Below, one piece after another: positions 11,391 to 21,438 of a stretch of 64,000 nt of DNA. Both the position numbers and the translations under genes were made by a program. Position 1 is the stretch's first letter, and every line of letters starts with the position of its first letter. This DNA comes from Ichthyophis bannanicus (taxonomy: Eukaryota > Chordata > Amphibia > Gymnophiona > Ichthyophiidae), in assembly GCA_033557465.1 (NCBI GenBank), contig CM066051.1, positions 104,447,026 to 104,511,025 on the forward strand, in the 5' to 3' direction. The notes under the pieces are model-generated. The model saw only the letters and a list, made by a program, of their open reading frames with translations. It did not search any database and was not told where the DNA came from.

Positions 11391-13367
11391 CTCCTTCCTA
11401 GAGAGCTTAGCTTTCCTGCCTCTGAAGGGTCCAGTACCCCTAAACATTCCAGGCAGGTTGTATCATTTTGTCAACAGATGGCACCAAATAACAGCAGAAA
11501 ATTGGACTCTGTCCGTTTGTAGGGGAGGGGGGTACAAGCTTCATATTCACAGCATGCCCCTCCTACAATCGTAAGACAGTTCAATTGCCAAACCTCTCCA
11601 GACAATCTACTGGATCAAGAGGTCTCAACACTCCTTGCTCAGGAAGCAATAGAGGAAGTACCCATTCCCCAACAGGGTACAGGGTTCAACTCCCCCTATT
11701 TTCCTATTCCAAAGAAAACAGGAGGACACAGACCCATTCTAGACCTCAGAGAATTGAACAAATATCTGTTCCGAGAAAAGTTCAAAATGATTTCTCTGGG
11801 AATTCTTCTGCCATACTTTCAAAGTCAGGATTGGCTTTGCTCTCTGTTTATTTATTTATTTTATTTATTTACATTCTCTTATATACCGCACTATTCTGCA
11901 TCAGTGCGGTTTACATTGAACAAACTGAAAGTACATTGAACAGGGCATTATAACTTGGAGATAACTATTTTACAGGGAACATGGGCTATGGAGGGTTAAG
12001 TGGCTTGCCCAAGACCACAAGGAGCACCTATGGGACTAGAAACCCCAGTCCTTCTGGCCCAAGGTTGCTGTCCTCTAGTGGGATTTGAACCCCCGACCTT
12101 CCGGCCTGAAGTACCTTGCCCCAACCACTAGGCCACTCCTCCACTCTAGATCTAAAGGATGCATATACTCATATTCTGATCCATCCAGATCACAGGACAT
12201 TCTCACGATTCCTTTTCAAGGGAAAACACCTCCAATACAGGGTTCTTCCCTTTGGTCTGGCTTCGGCACCAAGAGTATTCACAAAATGCATGGTAGTAGT
12301 AGCTGCATTCCTGCGAACCCTAGGGATATTCGTCTTCCCTTACTTGGATGACTGGCTCATTCGAGCCCCCACAATTCCAGAAGCCAGCTCTGCACTGTCT
12401 CGCACAATGCAAATTCTCCAATACTTGGGATTGGTCATAAACTTCCCAAAATCCCAACTTGTTCCTTCTCAGACCCTGGAGTTCATAGGAGCTTGTTTAG
12501 ATACCAGACAGTCAAGGGCTTTCCTCCCACAGCCCCGCTGTCTTCGCATAGTGTAACTAGCTTCTCAAGCAGCAGGAAAGTCCTCCCTAACTGCTCGAGA
12601 ACTGCTGCAATTACTGGGACATATGGCATTCACAGTTCATGTAGTTCCCTATGCTCGCCTCCACATGCGAGCAGCCCAGTGGACCCTATCCACACAGTGG
12701 ACACAGGCCACAGGACGTCTGTTGGACAAGATATCAAACTCACAATGACTGATCTTGTCCCTACAATGGTGGCAATCACTGGAGAATCTTTTAGTGGGGT
12801 CTCCTTTCCAACAACCCCCATTCCAGGCCACCCTAAGAACAGATGCATCACAGGTGGGATGGGGAGCACACCTGCACCATCTCTCCACCCAGGGTACCTG
12901 GACTCCACAGGAGGCTTGTCTTCACATAAACCTCCTAGAACTCAGAACAATCTATCTAGCTCTTCAAATATTCCATGCCCAGCTCAACTACAAGACAGTC
13001 CTAGTCCAAACAGACAATCAAGTAGCCATGTTCTACGTGAACAAGCAGGGCGGAACAGGCTCTCTGTCGTTATGCAATGAAGCTTTATGACTATGGGCCC
13101 TCGCCAGAGAGCATCAAATTCACCTTCTCGTGGTATATCTTCCAGGCATTCAAAACCTTTGGGCAGACAAACTCAGCCGAGTACTGCTGCCTCACGAATT
13201 GTCTCTCCACCTAGACCAGGTGATAAAGATATTTCACATCTGGGGAACCCCAGACATAGACCTATTTGCAAGTCCACTGAATGCCAGACTTCCCCAGTTC
13301 TGTTCCAGAATTCCGGCTCACAATTGCCAGGCAAGGGACACCTTCCTCCTTCACTGGGGTCAGGACT
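11391..13367 (+). pseudogene. RT-RNase H of DIRS B1
   Basis: The RT part shows YFPIPKKTGGHRPILDLREL (about 11697-11757), WLCSL (interrupted at 11846 by a SINE), then DLKDAYTHILIHPDH (12147), VLPFGLASAPRVFTKCM and the catalytic YLDDWLI near 12338. RNase H follows with RTDASQVGWGAHL (about 12838), LLELRTIYLALQ and VQTDNQVAMFYVNKQGGTGS (13005-13064), then DLFASPLNARLPQF. A premature stop lies near 12556. The frame is lost at 13367, where an antisense LTR starts. The final MILILPRWPRQ block reappears at 14989-15021. Confidence 0.85.
11846..12144 (-). mobile_element. tRNA-derived CORE-SINE with LINE tail, antisense
   Basis: Read on the minus strand it starts GGAGGAGTGGCCTAGTGG (A-box-like) and carries GGTTCAAATCC (perfect B box). 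It continues with a CORE/MIR-like block (CTTGGGCAAGCCACTTAACC) and ends in a tail with AAACCGCACTGATG, GCGGTATATAA and TAAATAAA repeats. The tail matches the 3' end of the L2-like LINE at 16960, so that LINE family probably mobilised it. It splits the RT codons of B1 between WLCSL and DLKDAY. Confidence 0.85.
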
Positions 13368-14972
13368 TGTCAGACGGCTGCCTGGGTGAGAATCTTCACA
13401 GTCTTGGCAAGTGCATATATCTATATGATTTGCAAGGGATTGTGGGCAATGCAGTTCATTCACACCAGACACAGCTGCTCACAATAATTAGTTGTGCTTT
13501 CGGGTAAAGCCAATAAGATATTTATTTATGGGGTTATTTCTCCCAACACAGATATGCTTGGTAGCACATAAATCAGGTTACTTGCTTTCAGTGTTAAACT
13601 TGGAAAAACAAAATAAGGAAACAACATTTGAACGTGTCAGGCAATCAAAGCAAAAGAAATAAGACCTGGTTGGCAACAAACTGGTCTTTTCTGTAGGCTT
13701 TAGCTAATATTCTCTTAGCAATGTATCAAACAACAAACCAAAAGCCACAAAGAAAGGAAAAAAACTGTTCTTTTCAGGTTAACTTCTTATATCTTCCCAC
13801 ATAGATTCAGAAGTGATTCTCCTAGCTCACAAGCAATTAGGTAAGGCTCAATTGCTAGCAGTTATCCAGCTGAAACCCCTTAGCTGGCTTGCTTTCTACT
13901 GCGTGGCTAGAAATCTTACTCAGGAGCTTTTCTGAGTAGATTAAAGAACAAGTTTGTATTTCTTTGTGATGGTTGCTGTACTTTATAACAGAAAATTACA
14001 AAAGGAGTTTAGACAGAGAGCAGTCCATGTAAACAGATTCTTCATCTGCTATCACCCCCTCTTCTTCAACAAGCATGGGTTCAATGTCATGGATTGGCAT
14101 AGATGAATCTCCCAATGGAGCACTTTCAGGAGAATACTTGTTTCCCTGCTGTCTTTCAAGGTTATAGCTAGGGCATAGATCAGTGTTCATACCTGAGCTT
14201 CCATTGCTGTTAGAGTTCCTCTCTATATAGCCTGACCAGTATGTAGTCCAGTTCTTATGTCCAGCCTTCCAATCCAGATCCCTGGACACTGGATCTCTCT
14301 TCACATACCTTCTGGCACGGGTCTTAGGGTCCCTTCCACGTGCAGCCGTCTCTCTCACAGGTACCGTCTGGAGATTCCTAGCTCTGCAGCACCATTCCTC
14401 TGGCTTTCCCCAGTCCAATGGTGTATGCTGGCCCTTGGAATGCCTCCCAGTATACGTACTGCTCTGGACTCTTCTAGACCTCTCAAAGGCTTTTCTCCTC
14501 TTTCTTCCAAAGGGTTTCTTTTCCTCTCTGTCCGTCCGGTTTGGCTTCTGCTTCTGATGATCCTCCTGATGATGAAAATGATCAAGCTCAAGCTGATTCT
14601 CTGTAGAATAAATTCTACCTTTATCCTGCCTAGATGAGTGCTCCCCCCTAATACAGCGCAGCTGTGCTGAATCAGGCCCTGCCCTTTGAGATGAGTGCTT
14701 AGGGATTACTTCATAGCCCTCCTGATTGAACACATGTTTCCCCACTTCAGCTCCTCTAATGGCTGTTGGAAACCTGGTGCATTCTGGGACTGGTAGTTTT
14801 TTATGGGAAAATTCTGTTTTCTTATTTCTACCAGAATTGACAGGTTGCTTGTTCAGAGTCACTTCACCTTTTCTATAGCTCCTTCCTGAGCTATGATAAG
14901 CTTCCTTATCACAGACTTTCTCTATGCCTTCCCACCCATTCCCCTCATCCCCAAAACACTCTTCAAGCTTCA
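13368..14972 (-). mobile_element. Candidate solo LTR (about 1.6 kb), antisense, inside DIRS B1
   Basis: Its plus-strand start TGTCAGACGGCTGCC resembles the inverted end of the LTR at 6574-7936 (TGTCGCACCGCCGCC). On the minus strand an open frame of 341 codons (15021 to 13996; the first few codons are DIRS sequence) ends in YMDCSLSKLLL. A TATAAAG box follows within about 15 bases, and AATAAA-type signals lie near 13520-13530. The other LTR has a comparable acidic stretch ending PMDCS before its TATA box. About 20 DIRS codons are missing at the junction, so no clean target duplication is visible and the right edge is approximate. Confidence 0.5.
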
Positions 14973-15015
14973 GAGAGACAGAGGTCGTATGATCCTCATA
15001 TTGCCACGGTGGCCA

Positions 15016-15143
15016 CGACAATGTACAATGTACTTACAATGTTGTTACAATGTACTCAGTTGAAATATACTGTCTGTTATGTTACCTGTAAACCGACTTG
15101 AATTGTAGAAAGTCGGTATATAAAAACTGTTAAATAAATAAAT
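15016..15143 (+). repeat. LINE 3' tail fragment
   Basis: About 125 bp with GTAAACCGACTTGAATTG, GTCGGTATATAAAAAC and a TAAATAAATAAA end, the same design as the 3' tails of the L2-like LINEs here. It lies directly after the MILILPRWPRQ codons of B1, and DIRS sequence resumes at 15144. Confidence 0.75.
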
Positions 15144-16767
15144 GTGGTATCCCCTGCTTCGACATCTCTCTCAAGCTGCACCTCTGGAGTTAGGGTGTGC
15201 TGCAGACCTTCTCTCCCAAGAGAACGGGATGCTTTGGCACCCGAATCCCCAGTCCCTGCATCTCAGGGCCTGGTTGTTGAAAGCCTAGACCTGCAGGATC
15301 TTAACCTTTCCCAACAGGTAAAGGATGTCTTTCAGGCTTCCAGAAAACCTTCCACAAGACGTTCTTACGCCTTCAACTGGAAACGTTTTACTATATGGTG
15401 TTCTCAAAAGGGCTTAACCCCCTTGTGATACCTTTGGAATCGGTACTAGAGTACCTACTTCATTTATCAAATTCTGGTCTAAAGACAAATTCAGTAAGAG
15501 TCCATCTTAGTGCAATTGCAGCTTCCTATAAGCCTCTAAATGGACAGCCAATTTCTTCTCATCCACTCATAGCAAGATTTATGAGAGGTCTTCTATTAAC
15601 AAAGCCTCCCATCAGGCCACCACCGGTGGCATGGGATTTAAATCTAGTTCTCGGACAGCTCATGAAACCGCCCTATTGAACCTTTAGCCACTACAACCCT
15701 AATGTTTTTATCCTGGAAGGTCATCTTTCTAATTGCAATCACCTCTGCACGTCGCATTAGTGAATTGCAAGCTTTAGTGGCTGATCCTCCTTATACTAGG
15801 TTTCACCATGATAAGGTTGTTCTTAGAACTCATCCACACTTTATGCCAAAGGTGGTTTCGCCTTTTCATTTAAATCAATCGATTTACCGTCCTGTATTCT
15901 TTCCGAGGCCTCATGCCTCTAATGCAGAAAGGAACCTTCATACTTCGGACTTTAAAAGAGCCTTGGCTTTTTACCTACAAAGAACACAGCATCATAGAAA
16001 GTAACATAGTAAGTGACGGCAGATAAAGACCTGCATGGTCCATCTAGTCTGCCCAGTAAGATGGCAAGAGTAGGTGCACCTGTCGCTCTGTGCAGGCCAC
16101 CCCTCCCCATGTTTTTGTTTTGGGGTGAACCCACCACTCCATGTAGGACACCCTTATTTGTTGAGACGCTAGATAGTTCAGAAGTTAGATGGTACCGTTT
16201 ATTTTGCTTTTATCCTGTTGCTGTAAAGGGATCCACTGTGTTTGTCCCATGCCGTTTTGAATTCCATCACCGTGTTTGCCCCCACCACTTCCATCGGGAG
16301 GACATTCCAAGCATCCACCACCCTTTCAGTGAAGAAATATTTCCTGACATTGCCTTTTAATTTACCACCTTGCAGCTTCATGTTATGCCCTCTAGTTTTA
16401 CAGCTTCCCCGTCTTTGGAAGAGGTTTGTTTGTTCATCATTTCTCTTTAAGTCTTCTCAACTTTTTGTTGCTTTTGATTCTAGTCATTTGGGACTTCAAA
16501 AGAACTCTATCTAGATGGATTGCACAATGCATATCCTTTACTTATGAGAGTAAGAGTCTTCCTCTTCAAGGCCATGTCACAGCGCATAATGTGAGAGCCA
16601 TGGCAGCCTCTATGGCTAACCTTCACTCTGTGTCTATCGATGACATCTGTCGAGCAGCCACTTGGGCTTCGGTGCACACCTTCACAGCCCACTACTGCCT
16701 AGATAAAGCCTCCCATCGGGATGCCTTCTTTGCCCAGGCTGTTATTCAACATCTCTTTCAGACTTAA
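15144..16767 (+). pseudogene. Tyrosine recombinase of DIRS B1
   Basis: Recombinase of the DIRS YR family. Blocks in order: SNSGLKTNSVRVHLSAIAAS, DLNLVLGQLMKPP, ITSARRISELQALVADPPYT (holding the first catalytic Arg), VVLRTHPHFMPKVVSPFHLN, FYLQRTQ (cut by CR1 at 16002), then GHVTAHNVRAMAASMAN (HxxR), ICRAATWAS and TAHYCLDKA (catalytic Tyr). The tetrad R, HxxR, W, Y is recognisable. Frameshifts near 15418 and 15678 and the CR1 insert break the gene. It ends at TAA 16765-16767. Confidence 0.85.
16002..16451 (-). mobile_element. CR1 LINE 3' fragment, antisense
   Basis: On the minus strand it encodes the CR1 C-terminal block KYFFTERVVDAWNVLPMEVV, then EFKTAWDKH and a short 3' UTR ending GTCACTTACTATGTTAC. 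The DIRS codons CAT CAT AGA AAG before it and TCT TCT CAA CTT after it join in frame, so the edges are reliable. The CR1 at 29541-32960 has the same end structure. Confidence 0.85.
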
Positions 16768-16872
16768 TTCAACTCCTACCCACCAACCCTGGTAGGATGC
16801 CAGAGATCCATGGGAGGAAGCATGGCCCACCTCACTATAGATGGCAGCTTCCTGGGGCCATCTCCCCGGCAT

Positions 16873-16959
16873 CTTCAGCTAGGGAGTCCCCATATGTGAA
16901 GACTACATTCCTGCTTGTTCCTGGAGATAGCGTAGTTACTCACCTATAACAGGTGATCT
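16873..16959 (+). repeat. ICR of DIRS B1, left segment
   Basis: CATATGTGAAGACTACATTC is the complement of the B1 left end. It is followed by TAGCGTAGTTACTCACCT, the complement of the right end. The L2-like LINE at 16960 cuts this segment. The remainder is at 19674-19712. Confidence 0.8.
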
Positions 16960-17277
16960 ATTTATTTTATTTATTTATTTATTTATTTTATTTATTTAAC
17001 ATTTTTTATATACCGCACTATTCATCATCAGTGCGGTTTACATTGAACAACAACATACCTGTCAATACATGACTGATCTAGGTTTACAGATAACAGGGAG
17101 GATAAACTGGGTGTAAACTGGGGCTAACTATCTACATAATTATACATAATTATATATACATTAGATAGGTTACATCAAAATTTGAGTTTGACAAGAATAC
17201 AGTGTTATTACGTTTTGATTTTTTGTTCTGGGTTGTTGTTATGTGTAGGAGTTATCTGAGTGAGGTGGGGGCCGGTT

Positions 17278-19272
17278 CTATTGGGTGTATGGTAGCCTGA
17301 AGTGCAGAGTGAATAAGTAGTGCTTGATGGACTTTCTAAATTGGGTGATATCCCTGATTGATCTGATATTTGGAGGTAGTTTGTTCCAGCATTTGGGAGC
17401 ATAGGACACAAAAGCTCTGTTAGTAGTTTGTTGTGTCCATTTTGTGGAGATGCTAGGAATAACTAGTGTGTTTTCTGCTACTAGTCTCCTGGGTCTGTTG
17501 TTTGGTGTGAGGGTGATGAGGTTTGAGATCGATGCAGGAGATAATTTATTAATAGCTTTGAATGTGATGAGGAGGGTTTTGTATGTTATTCTGCAGTTTA
17601 TCGGGAGCCAGTGCAGATCGATCAGAATTGGTGTTATATGATCCCTTATAGAAGCTCCAGATAAGATGCGGGCTGCCGCGTTCATCGCCAGTTGAAGTGG
17701 ATTTAGAGTATTCTTGGGGAGGCCATGAAGGATGATATTCGCATAGTCAAAATGTGGTGTGACTATTGCTTGGAAGACTGTACGGAAGTCCTTGGTCTCC
17801 ATCATTGGTTTCAGGTGGCGCAGTGTTTTTAGTTTGTAGTAAATTGACCTTACTGTTTTCTTTATGTGTTCTTTAAGATTGAGTTGTTGATCGAGTATCA
17901 CACCGAGGTACTTTATGGAGGTCTTGATTGGGAGTTCTGCATCTCTTACTGTGAGGGTGGTTGGCGGAGCAAATTGCTTGTTTCTTGTGGCTATGAGTAC
18001 TTCGGTTTTCTTGAAATTTATTCTCATGTTCTGATTGAGAAGCCAGTCGGTTATTGTGTTGAAACAGTTGATTAGTGGAGAGTAGTCAGGATTTGAGATA
18101 TTGATCTGTGTGAATATTAGTACGTCATCCGCGTATAATAGGCAGGATATATCGAAGTCTTTGGTGATTTGGCAGATTGGCTGCATGTATATATTAAAAA
18201 GCAACGCAGATAGAGATGAGCCTTGAGGTACTCCCTGTTTCTGTTTGAAGGGTTCGGATGTAATGTTGCCTGTACGGACCTGTTGCCAGCGCTCATCTAG
18301 GTAAGATTTGCACCAGTTCCAGGCTTGGTTACGGATACCTTTTTCGTGAAGTCTGGCTAGCATAATCTTATGGTTGACTGAGTCGAACGCCGCTGATATG
18401 TCCAGAAAAATCATTGCAATCGCCATTTGAATGTTGTCAATCCCGCAAATGAGTTTATTAAGTAGTGAAGTCATGAGTGTTTCTGTTCCATGAGCTTCTC
18501 GGAATCCATGTTGGCATGGGTCCAACGGGGCTGCTGTGTCAATGTGGTGTTGGATCTGCCTCTGAGTTTCCTTTTCAAGTATCTTGGCTAGATAGGGAAT
18601 GCTGGAGATTGGGCGGTAGGACTCTTCCTTCGTTGGATCCATCTGGTTGTTTTTTAGCAGAGGGCGAATTGATGTTTGTTTAAGGGCGATAGGGAAGATT
18701 CCAGTTAGATAGGAAATATTTGCGATCTTAGCTATGTAAGGGCTAAGCTCGGCACGTAAGGTTTTGATCCAGTGTGCTGGACATGGGTCATTTGGTGCCG
18801 TGGTGGTGTTTATGGTAGCGATAATTTCTTCTATGGTTTTTCTTGATGGTGGTGAGAACTTATCGAGTGATGCCTGAGCTTGCGGGAGTTGGATTAGTAT
18901 TTGTGATGACGTTGTGTTCGCCTTGACCATTTTGGCTTGGATGAAATTAGCATAGAGTTGTGGTTGTACGGATTCTTGGTGCGGTGGCGATGGATCTTTG
19001 GTTAATGTTTTCACTAAATTGAAGAGATCGCGTGGTCTGTTTAATGTTTTGCTGAGAAGGTTGGAGTGGAATTCTTTCCTTGTAGTCCAAGTTAGTTCGC
19101 GGTGCTTTTTGAGGTGGGTGAGATACTCTCCTTGATCCTGGTTGTTGTGGGTGTGTCTCCATTTTCTTTCTAACTTCCTTAATTGGAGTAGAGATGAACG
19201 TAGTTCTGGAGAGAACCAAGGGGCATCCTGCTTTTTATTGGAGCGGTTCCTGGATGGGAGCTTCTTGTTCAT
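17278..19272 (-). CDS. Non-LTR reverse transcriptase of the L2-like LINE
   Basis: Open frame of 664 codons on the minus strand, the longest undisturbed LINE frame here. Motifs in order: RPISSIPYLAKILEK, AMIFLDISAAFDSVNH, RTGNITSEPFKQKQGVPQGS, CLLYADDVLIF (catalytic YADD, near 18125-18140), SIKYLGVILDQQL, FDYANIILHGLPKN, DLHWLPINCRI and KCWNKLPPNIR. This is the palm, thumb and C-terminal layout of CR1/L2-group LINEs. It copies LINE RNA at the target nick. The ATG at 19272 is probably not native. The frame likely joined the endonuclease domain upstream before an indel. Confidence 0.85.
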   Translation of the reverse strand: MNKKLPSRNRSNKKQDAPWFSPELRSSLLQLRKLERKWRHTHNNQDQGEYLTHLKKHRELTWTTRKEFHSNLLSKTLNRPRDLFNLVKTLTKDPSPPHQESVQPQLYANFIQAKMVKANTTSSQILIQLPQAQASLDKFSPPSRKTIEEIIATINTTTAPNDPCPAHWIKTLRAELSPYIAKIANISYLTGIFPIALKQTSIRPLLKNNQMDPTKEESYRPISSIPYLAKILEKETQRQIQHHIDTAAPLDPCQHGFREAHGTETLMTSLLNKLICGIDNIQMAIAMIFLDISAAFDSVNHKIMLARLHEKGIRNQAWNWCKSYLDERWQQVRTGNITSEPFKQKQGVPQGSSLSALLFNIYMQPICQITKDFDISCLLYADDVLIFTQINISNPDYSPLINCFNTITDWLLNQNMRINFKKTEVLIATRNKQFAPPTTLTVRDAELPIKTSIKYLGVILDQQLNLKEHIKKTVRSIYYKLKTLRHLKPMMETKDFRTVFQAIVTPHFDYANIILHGLPKNTLNPLQLAMNAAARILSGASIRDHITPILIDLHWLPINCRITYKTLLITFKAINKLSPASISNLITLTPNNRPRRLVAENTLVIPSISTKWTQQTTNRAFVSYAPKCWNKLPPNIRSIRDITQFRKSIKHYLFTLHFRLPYTQ

Positions 19273-19673
19273 GCTTGGTTGATGGGCATACTGGTGGAGA
19301 GAGTGTCGTTCCAGTTAGAGATCAACTCGTTTAGATTGTCCGTTGGCTTGGATAATTTTGGCAACGCTTGTTTAGTGAGGGTCTCTATGTCTAACGGCTT
19401 AAATCGCCCTGCGCTTGTTGTTGAGGTGACTGGTTGGGCGAGTGCGTTTGAGTTTGTTGGAATCTGGAATAAGATCAGGCTATGGTCTGACCAAGGGACT
19501 GGGATAATAGATGGTTTGGTGTCATTATATAAGCTTGATACTGTTGATGGAACAAATATCAAATCGAGGATGTTCCCTTGTTTGTGTGTGGGGTTGTGCA
19601 CGATTTGTTTGTATCCAAGGTCTGTCATGGCATCGAGGAATGTACTGGATAAATCGTGATGTAGAGAGGCAAG
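19269..19673 (-). pseudogene. APE-type endonuclease, C-terminal part, of the L2-like LINE
   Basis: Encodes the final part of the endonuclease, including LDLIFVPSTVSS and PWSDHSLI, the SDH catalytic motif of APE-like LINE endonucleases. The 5' end is lost at 19673, where B1 ICR sequence begins. The frame ends at 19269 and overlaps the RT frame by 4 bases. A small indel in what was a single polyprotein frame explains this best. Confidence 0.75.
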
Positions 19674-19712
19674 GATCTCCGGGAACAGCAGGAATTTAGT
19701 CTTCACAAGCCA
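19674..19712 (+). repeat. ICR of DIRS B1, right segment
   Basis: GGGAACAGCAGGAATTTAGT continues the complement of the B1 right terminus after the LINE insertion. The block TTTAGTCTTCA matches the inverse of TGAAGACTAAA near 19917. Confidence 0.75.
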
Positions 19713-19784
19713 CCCACCTCCCCTAGGAGTTGTCCCTCTATCTCTTTCTTCTCTCCCTCTATCCTTTCACTCAGCTACAAACTT

Positions 19785-19973
19785 AACTGAAGAGGGACAG
19801 TTGGAAAGGCGGGAAGGCAGCGCACATGTGCTGAGGGATGCTCCCAAAGGCGTTCCTATTGGACGCTGGGGAGCGTTCCCGCGCAGGCTCCGTCGGTACC
19901 GACAATACCCATATGTGAAGACTAAATTCCTGCTGTTTCCAGATATCACCTGTTACAGGTGAGTAACTACGCT
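19785..19973 (+). repeat. Right inverted terminal repeat of DIRS B1
   Basis: Complement of the left terminus from AACTGAAGAGGGACAG onward, with the palindrome GTCGGTACCGAC at 19892-19903. It extends beyond the inverted part with ATCACCTGTTACAGGTGAGT and ends AACTACGCT. CAG-GTGAGT at 19956-19964 is a splice-donor consensus. Confidence 0.85.
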
Positions 19974-21114
19974 TTGCACCCAGGTGGCACAGGCAACCCT
20001 GGTTCCCCCTGCTTCTGCAGCTGTCCCAGAGGGACCCACTATCACTGGGGAATTCCCCAGACCTGTCCTCCAGGAGAACAGGACCCTGCTGCATCCCAAT
20101 CTCTCATCACTAGTGCTGATGGCCTGGATGCTGAGAGGCTAGCTCTAGTGCACCACGTGTGAAAATGTTCTCCTGGCCTCGCATAAGGACTCTACGTGAC
20201 GGGCGTATGCCTTCAAGTAACGCAGCTTTTTGTGCTGGTGTGCGGAGGAAGGTCTCAACCCCTTCTCCTGCGAGATGCCCAACATCCTGCAGTACCTTCT
20301 GTACTTGTCAGCGACTGGCCTTAAATCCAACTCGATCAGAGTGCACCTCTGTGCCATCTCAGCTCACCATCACATAGTGGAGGGCCAAGCAGTATCACTG
20401 CAGCCTCTTCCTCTCCCGGCCCCCAATCCTTCCGCCGCTGGTAGCATGGGACCTCAGTATGGTATTGGGGAGGCTTATGGCTCCACCCTTTGAACCTTTG
20501 CCACCTTCCATCTCAAATTTCTTTTGAGGAAGGTTGTGTTCCTGGTGGTGCTCAGCTAGGCCAGACAGGTCAGTAAACGGCAGGCGCTGGTGGCTCACGT
20601 GCCCTACAACAGATTTCACAAGAACAAGGTTGTCCTTCGGACTCGCCCAAAATTCTTACCTAAGATTGTCTTGGCCTTCCATTTAAATCAAGAAGTGGTG
20701 TTGCCCACCTTCTTCCCTAGGCCTCATTTTTCTAGGGTGAAGGTCTCACTACATACGTTCGACTTTAAGTGTGCATTGTCTTTTTACATCCAGAGAACGC
20801 AGCTCTTTGTCTCTTTTGACCCCAGTCGCCTGGGGCTTGCAATTTCCAAATGCACCCTCTCATGCTGGGTGGCCAACTGCATCTCCTGCGCCTATCAAGA
20901 GGTGGGACTCTCTCTCGAGAATCGTGTAACAGCGCACAATGTGTGTGCCATGGCAGCCTCGGTGGCAAGTCTACGCTCGGTATCCTTATTGGAGATATGC
21001 CGAGCCACCACCTGGTCTTCGGTGCACACCTTTGTTGCACACTGTCTGGAGATGATCTTCTGGAGGGACAGTGCCTTTGGCCAGGCAGTACTCCGTCACC
21101 TCGTTGGGGAATGA
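19974..21114 (+). pseudogene. RNase H tail and tyrosine recombinase of DIRS G
   Basis: The first codons complete the APRWHRQPWFPLLLQL block of the RT-RNase H frame cut at 6257. Recombinase pieces follow: VAWDLSMVLGRLMAPPFEPL (about 20438-20500), a decayed ARQVSKRQALVAH (first Arg region, with a stop), PTFFPRPHFSRVKVSLHTFD, GLSLENRVTAHNVCAMAASV (HxxR changed to HxxC) and EICRATTWSSVHTFVAHCLE. The catalytic tyrosine codon is missing at VAH-CLE, where other copies have HYCL. The last frame is open from 20590 to 21114. Confidence 0.85.
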
Positions 21115-21282
21115 TGTAACTCCTCCATCCTGGGATGTCCAGGCTACCAGGGTAGGGACTGCACCTTCGATGCTGCTCTGCAGTGTCCGACTTTCAGCCA
21201 AACTGTGCCATTGCTGCCCTTATAGTCTGCTTTTTGGGTCGTCCATAGCTTTTACAAAGTTTTTCGGTAGCCTGTAGCTTGA

Positions 21283-21438
21283 GAGTTCCTTATGTGAGGA
21301 CTGACTTCCTTCTTGTTCCCGGAGAAGGCGTAGTTACTCACCTGTAACAGTTGTTCTCTGGGGACAGCAAGAATCGGTACTCACAACCCTGCCTCCTCCC
21401 TATGGAGGTGTTTCTTTTTTCTGCTTTGTTTTTATGCG
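21283..21438 (+). repeat. ICR and short 3' leader of DIRS G
   Basis: TTATGTGAGGACTGACTTCC (complement of the left end) abuts GCGTAGTTACTCACCTGTAA (complement of the right end), then CCTGCCTCCTCCCTATGGAG. The T-rich stretch to about 21438 corresponds to the short spacer after the ICR in C2. The sequence then switches to inverted gag. Confidence 0.75.

Larger units (their letters stand above)
16960..19673 (-). mobile_element. L2-like LINE, 5'-truncated, inserted in the B1 ICR
   Basis: A 2.7-kb non-LTR retrotransposon on the minus strand. It ends at 16960 in TAAATAAA repeats preceded by AACCGCACTGATGATGAATAG. It carries the end of an endonuclease domain and a long RT frame. The direct repeat GATCT at 16955-16959 and 19674-19678 could be a target duplication. 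It separates two parts of the B1 ICR, so it is younger than B1. Its tail is shared with the SINEs at 11846, 30187 and 26330. Confidence 0.85.
6258..19973 (+). mobile_element. DIRS-like retrotransposon B1, hosting seven later insertions
   Basis: A B-family DIRS copy with left inverted terminal repeat, gag, RT-RNase H, recombinase, ICR and right inverted terminal repeat. Without its insertions it would be about 5.5-6 kb. Its ends are TCTCCAGGAACAAGCAG on the left and GTGAGTAACTACGCT on the right. No target duplication is seen in the interrupted G frame. Nested inside are a solo LTR (6574), a Rex1/L2-like LINE (9088), a CORE-SINE (11846), an antisense LTR (13368), a LINE tail (15016), a CR1 piece (16002) and an L2-like LINE (16960). 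Confidence 0.85.
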
